Of a DNA stretch of 64,000 nucleotides, positions 60,261 through 64,000 are shown in pieces. Under the pieces are notes generated by a model. The model had not been told where the DNA came from. It saw nothing but the letters and a program-made list of their open reading frames with translations, and made no database searches. A program made the translations under genes and the position numbers. Every line of letters starts with the position of its first letter. The first letter of the stretch is position 1. The DNA lies in assembly GCF_013283645.1 (NCBI RefSeq), contig NZ_JABEKV010000003.1, positions 434,001 through 498,000 of the forward strand, in the 5' to 3' direction. The stretch is from Sinorhizobium psoraleae. Lineage in GTDB: Bacteria; Pseudomonadota; Alphaproteobacteria; Rhizobiales; Rhizobiaceae.

Positions 60261-61604
60261 ATGATCAAGTCAAATCTGCGGGGCGTGACTGCCTTGGCGG
60301 CGATATCGCTGCTGCCAATTGGAGGCAACCCCCTTACCCTGACGAAGGCCTTGGCCCAGCAGATGGCCGCCGTTCCCGCCCAGGAGCAGGCGGAGCCGGA
60401 GCCGCTCACCGAAGACGAGCTCGAGATCTTCGTCGCCCGCATCGCGCTTTATCCCGACGAGCTGGTCGCGCTGATTTCCGCTGCTTCGCTCTATCCCTTG
60501 CAAATAGTCGAGGCCGAGCGGTTTCTCCAGGCCCGTGCGAAAAATCCCGATATGCAGCCGAAGGAGGACTGGGACGGCAGCGTGATTTCGCTGCTGAACT
60601 ATCCGCAGATCGTCGAGATGATGAGCGACGACCTCGATTGGACGCAACAACTTGGCCAGGCGATCGCCTACCAGCAGAAGGATGTGTTGATCGCGATCCA
60701 GCAACTGCGCGAGGAAGCGGTCGCGAAGGGCGTCATCAAGTCCGACGACAAGGTCAAGGTCGTCGAGGACAACGACAACATCGTCATCCAATCGACGAGC
60801 CTGGAGAAGATCTATGTTCCGCAGTATCCGCCGGAAATGCTCTACGAGCCGGACTATGCGCCGGTGCCGATCGGTTATTATCCCGAGCCCTATCCCGCCT
60901 ACTATTATCCGGCAGCGACCTTCTTCGCCGGCGCGGTGACCGGTGCGATCTGGGCCGCAGTCGTAGACTGGGACGATTGGGGCGTCTGGGGCGGGCGCTG
61001 GGACGGCGACATCAATGTCGATTGCAACAAGTGCTTCAACAACGTCGACATCAACGGCAAGATCAAGTGGAACGACATCGACTGGAAGAATGTCGATCGC
61101 AGCAAGCTGAGCTTCGACCGGGACCAGTTCCAGAAGTTCGACAGGACGAATATCCGCAACAATATCAAGGCCAATAGCGACAACAGCATCCGCAGCCGCG
61201 CCGCCGAACTCAACAGAGATCGGCCCGCGCAGCGCCCTGCGGGCGGCCAGCTAAAGGATGTGCGCAAGAGCACGCTCGAGGGCTTGCAGGCAAGGCAGGG
61301 GCCGGAAGCAAGGCCGAGACCGAGCCTCGAAAGTCCTGCGGCGGCGCGACGCGATGTCGCCCAGCCAGGCATCAACCGGTCGACCGCCAAGCGGCCGGCG
61401 AAGATCGACCGGCCTGTCGGCAAACCCAAGGCGGCGGCGAAGCTCGACAGCCGCCCGCGCAAACCGTCCGCGCTTGGCAACGTCTCCCATGGAAAGCGGG
61501 AAACGCTCGCATCCCGGCGCGGCGGGCACAGCATGGGCGGCGGTCACAGCGGCGGCGGCAGGCCGCACAAGGTAATCAAACGCGGCGGCGGTCGCAGGCA
61601 CTGA
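60261..61604 (+). CDS. DUF3300 exported protein
   Basis: A 447-residue exported protein. A signal sequence is followed by the DUF3300 domain: LTEDELEIFVARIALYPDELVALISAASLYPLQIVEAERFLQARAKNPDMQPKEDWDGSVISLLNYPQIVEMMSDDLDWTQQLGQAIAYQQKDVLIAIQQLREEAVAKG. Tyr/Pro-rich YPPEMLYEPDYAPVPIGYYPEPYPAYYYPA and a WDGDINVDCNKCFNN segment come next, then a basic low-complexity tail ending in RRGGHSMGGGHSGGGRPHKV. Function is unknown. The start at 60261 follows GGGAGG. Coupled to a DUF2950 gene 22 bases downstream. Confidence 0.88.
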   Translation: MIKSNLRGVTALAAISLLPIGGNPLTLTKALAQQMAAVPAQEQAEPEPLTEDELEIFVARIALYPDELVALISAASLYPLQIVEAERFLQARAKNPDMQPKEDWDGSVISLLNYPQIVEMMSDDLDWTQQLGQAIAYQQKDVLIAIQQLREEAVAKGVIKSDDKVKVVEDNDNIVIQSTSLEKIYVPQYPPEMLYEPDYAPVPIGYYPEPYPAYYYPAATFFAGAVTGAIWAAVVDWDDWGVWGGRWDGDINVDCNKCFNNVDINGKIKWNDIDWKNVDRSKLSFDRDQFQKFDRTNIRNNIKANSDNSIRSRAAELNRDRPAQRPAGGQLKDVRKSTLEGLQARQGPEARPRPSLESPAAARRDVAQPGINRSTAKRPAKIDRPVGKPKAAAKLDSRPRKPSALGNVSHGKRETLASRRGGHSMGGGHSGGGRPHKVIKRGGGRRH

Positions 61605-61626
61605 CCGGGCAACAGGGGGCACGACC

Positions 61627-62571
61627 ATGATCAAGCTCTTTCAATTGATCCTCCTCGGATCTGCCGTTTCCGTCGCGCTCTCGCTCGCTTCAGTCGGACC
61701 GATTCATGCCCAGGAAGCCAGCGACATCAGCGACTATGCGTCGGCGAATGACTCGCCGCTCTTCGACGATCCGTCCGCAGCCGTCGAGACGTTCAAGAAG
61801 GCGCTCGCGGCTGACGACTTCAACGGCGTTGCCGGCCTGCTTGGCCTCGATGCGACGAAGCTAAAGGCGAGCGAAGGGGTCATGGACACATTTGCCCTCA
61901 TTCGCGAGGGCGCGGCACGGCAGGTCGTCCTTCGTGATCGCGGCAATCAGAAGATCCTCGAAATCGGCGATCGGCTCTGGCCGTTGCCATTCCCGATCAC
62001 CAAGGGTGAGGACGGCAAATGGTCTTTCGACACCTATGTCGGTCTCGAGGAGATCGTCAACCGCCGCGTTGGCCGGAACGAAGAGGAGGCGATCGAGGCG
62101 GTGCGTGCCTATGTCGAGGCGCAGAAGGAGTACGCGGAGCTGGATCGCGACGGCGATGGCGTCCTGGAATACGCCCAGAAACTCATCAGCAGCGACGGCC
62201 AGACGGACGGGCTTTATTGGCCGGCCGAGCAGGGCGATGGCGAAAGCCCGGTCGGTGCCGCGATCAGCGAAGCGGTCCTGGAAAAGACCAAGGCAGGAGA
62301 GGGCTATTTCGGTTACCGGTTCCGCATCCTGACTTTCCAGGGCGACAATATCGCCGGCGGCAAATACGACTATGTCATCAATGATAACATGATCGCCGGT
62401 TTCGGTTTGATCGCCTGGCCGGTCAAATATGCCGAGACCGGCGTCAACACCTTCGTCGTCAACCAGCATGGTATCGTTTACGAAGCGGATCTCGGTCCGA
62501 GCACCGAAGCGATCGTGCCCTTCATCGATCGGTTCAATCCGGATGACAAATGGACCGTGGTTGCCGACTGA
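61627..62571 (+). CDS. DUF2950 exported protein
   Basis: A 314-residue exported protein: signal peptide to about residue 28 (SLASVGPIHAQ), then the DUF2950 domain (FDDPSAAVETFKKALAADDFNGVAGLLG, then GAISEAVLEKTKAGEGYFGYRFRILTFQGDNIAGGKYDYVINDNMIAGFGLIAWPVKYAETGVNTFVVNQHGIVYEADLG-like). Function is unknown; DUF2950 and DUF3300 genes are commonly adjacent in proteobacteria. It is the last gene of this pair, with no clear hairpin directly after it. Confidence 0.88.
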   Translation: MIKLFQLILLGSAVSVALSLASVGPIHAQEASDISDYASANDSPLFDDPSAAVETFKKALAADDFNGVAGLLGLDATKLKASEGVMDTFALIREGAARQVVLRDRGNQKILEIGDRLWPLPFPITKGEDGKWSFDTYVGLEEIVNRRVGRNEEEAIEAVRAYVEAQKEYAELDRDGDGVLEYAQKLISSDGQTDGLYWPAEQGDGESPVGAAISEAVLEKTKAGEGYFGYRFRILTFQGDNIAGGKYDYVINDNMIAGFGLIAWPVKYAETGVNTFVVNQHGIVYEADLGPSTEAIVPFIDRFNPDDKWTVVAD

Positions 62572-63780
62572 AGCGTTCGGACGGGCTGCCTGCCGGCGAG
62601 GGACGTTATCTCCATCGCCGGCGTCGAAAATCAAGGCAGCCGAAACGGCACTCACCAAACGATCAGCGGGCCGGTGAGGGTGCTTGAGCAGCCGGTGGCC
62701 AAGAAACTGCCGGAGCTCAGCGAAATGCTCGGCGCGGAGGCTGGGACGGCTACCAACTGGACCGCACGACGGCAATGAAGGCGAACGACAGCTTCCGATC
62801 GGACGCACCTCAAACGGTTTGATTTGAGGGATCATGCGGTAGCGGCAGGGCCACGCGCGACGCGCTTTGGGGGCCGTGACCGCCCTGCGCCGGGAGCGCC
62901 TGTCCGCCATACGAAATTCGACTTTAGTATTACTTATTAGTCGTTGCTTATTTTCGGTTGCCTTGTCCGTTCGATTGTGTAATCTCCTAAGTGCGCGGGC
63001 ACATCTTCAAGCATTTTCCTTGTAGTCCCCTGCCGAGAGAATGTCATGAGGACGTATTGAGGTGCCAGTGCTCTATTGCGTCGCCTGCATGATCTCCGTT
63101 TAATTGAAGAGGCTCCGAATTTCAGTCGGGGCCTCTTCGGTTTGATCGGATATATGCAGAAATTATATTATAGGTTATTCGCGTGTATATGCGAATGCCC
63201 CAGTTTCCTGGAAAAGGGCGGTGTTTAATACTCGTCGCACATCCGTGGCGACTGGCCACGGCTTCGCCGAAATCACTCCGATTGCAGATCATGCCGTCGC
63301 GTGGCGGGTCCCTCCGACCAGGGAAAAGCGCAGGCGATGAGGGTCTTGCGGAAGATCGTCTGGTAGGCGTTGGCATCGTCGTATCCGCTGTGCAGGCGAT
63401 TTGCTCCCACTACCCCGCAGACCATGAACCCGACAGAATGCCGATCTTCACTCGGTCCTGCACGCTCCCGGCCTCTCAACCGCCTCAGTGCTTGGAAATT
63501 CTCGCTGTCGCTGTCGATCTGAACGCGAAGAAGCGCCAGGAGCAGACATTCGTGTAGTCAGGATGCATCGCCCCAAAAATGTTGGCTGACGTATCAAGGA
63601 CACTTGAAAAGTCTGACCGGCTTTCCCGGAACACGCTGGATGATGCCCTTGGCTTCCAGTTGAACGGCCTTCAACCACCATCCGTCGGGGCAGAAACTGC
63701 TTGCGCAACGGACCGGAATCACAGAGCTGGTTACTCCATGCCGTTCGGCCAACTGTATTTCGCTGTCTTCACGTAACCGA
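62572..63780. other. Gene-poor tail region
   Basis: About 1.2 kb where I can support no gene. Base composition drops in GC around 62930-63200, frames are short on both strands, and a hairpin lies at 63106-63138. The minus-strand frame at 63594-63902 and the plus-strand frame at 63183-63557 look like remnants or chance frames rather than intact genes. Confidence 0.5.
63106..63138 (+). terminator. Strong terminator-like hairpin in the gene-poor tail
   Basis: 13-bp arms GAAGAGGCTCCGA and TCGGGGCCTCTTC (one T-G pair) around a 7-base loop, followed on the plus strand by GGTTTGAT. No coding gene ends nearby, so it may end a small RNA or be left from a lost gene. Confidence 0.45.
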
Positions 63781-64000
63781 TCATCTGTTCCTCCTGTTGA
63801 AGTCGCGTTTGCCCCTGTTTCGCATGAGGATTTCGGACAGGACCCTCCGGTCATCCCCCGACATGGCGGCAATCCACTGGTTGGTGAAGTACCGCAATTC
63901 ATGGGTGGAGAAGGGGGCCGGGTTCCTCGCGTAGGGAACGAGGGTGTCGATGAGCGTCTGCCCCAACAGAAAGTGGTCCCAGTCCTCCTTGATATGCGGA
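63781..64000 (-). CDS. Partial protein of unknown function running off the window end
   Basis: A minus-strand frame open to the right edge; the visible C-terminal 72 residues include HIKEDWDHFLLGQTLIDTLV and NPAPFSTHELRYFTNQWIAAMSGDDRRVLSEILMRNRGKRD. It is acidic-basic mixed and well composed for a real protein, and it ends in an ATGA overlap with a 17-codon frame. The start lies outside the window. I do not recognise the family. Confidence 0.45.
   Translation of the reverse strand, partial: PHIKEDWDHFLLGQTLIDTLVPYARNPAPFSTHELRYFTNQWIAAMSGDDRRVLSEILMRNRGKRDFNRRNR

Noticed and set aside
63594-63902. Minus-strand frame of 102 codons in the tail
   Set aside because: It overlaps the end of the partial gene in another frame, lacks a good start, and its first part is low-quality sequence; a decayed gene is possible but not supportable.

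Overview
The window looks like part of a large secondary replicon (megaplasmid or chromid) of a Sinorhizobium/Ensifer-type alphaproteobacterium. The grounds are GC-rich DNA, a complete repABC replication-partition locus, a thuR/thuEFGKAB trehalose locus in the arrangement known from Sinorhizobium meliloti, a napEFDABC operon, and many copies of composite palindromic repeats typical of Rhizobiaceae intergenic DNA. No species name, rRNA or tRNA gene is visible.

Layout. 0-12.5 kb is an anaerobic-respiration block. It holds a hemerythrin-like protein and nnrU, an oxygen-independent ubiquinone set (ubiX-ubiD divergent from ubiT-ubiU-ubiV), a small unknown gene, a YbaN-like membrane protein, napEFDABC (periplasmic nitrate reductase) and a pseudoazurin gene. 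FNR/FixK/NnrR-type boxes lie between ubiD and ubiT and upstream of pseudoazurin. The genes fit one job: keep a quinone pool and electron carriers available when nitrate replaces oxygen. 12.4-17.5 kb is a TetR-regulated RND efflux system. 17.5-22.5 kb holds a flavin monooxygenase and a zinc alcohol dehydrogenase behind a clear sigma-54 promoter, with an AcoR-like activator beside them. 22.8-29.8 kb holds a dodecin gene and a LacI-controlled AfuABC/Fbp-like ABC transporter fused functionally to an inositol-monophosphatase-family phosphatase, with three matching operator-like repeats. 30-38.7 kb holds an SPW-repeat membrane protein and the thu locus. 38.8-46.9 kb is a mixed region: flavoprotein, TetR plus Bcr/CflA efflux pump, Tat-exported intradiol dioxygenase, EF-G-like GTPase, HutC-like regulator and a SnoaL-like protein.

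47.2-58 kb is the replicon core: repA, repB, a counter-transcribed RNA, repC with an internal AT-rich patch, and six 16-bp palindromes that fit the repABC centromere consensus GTTNNCNNNNGNNAAC. Two have a CCGCGG core and lie upstream of repA. Four have a CAGCTG core and are spread over 6 kb downstream of repC, one of them inside the tct operon. Between them sit a glycosyltransferase-like gene and a DUF1612/RHE_PE00001-type gene. 55-62.6 kb carries an exported protein, a tripartite tricarboxylate transporter (tctC-B-A), an RluB/E-type pseudouridine synthase and a DUF3300/DUF2950 secreted pair. The last 1.4 kb is gene-poor and ends in a partial unknown gene.

At least nine copies of a composite palindromic repeat, plus related elements, are scattered between genes and even inside the thu and tct operons.
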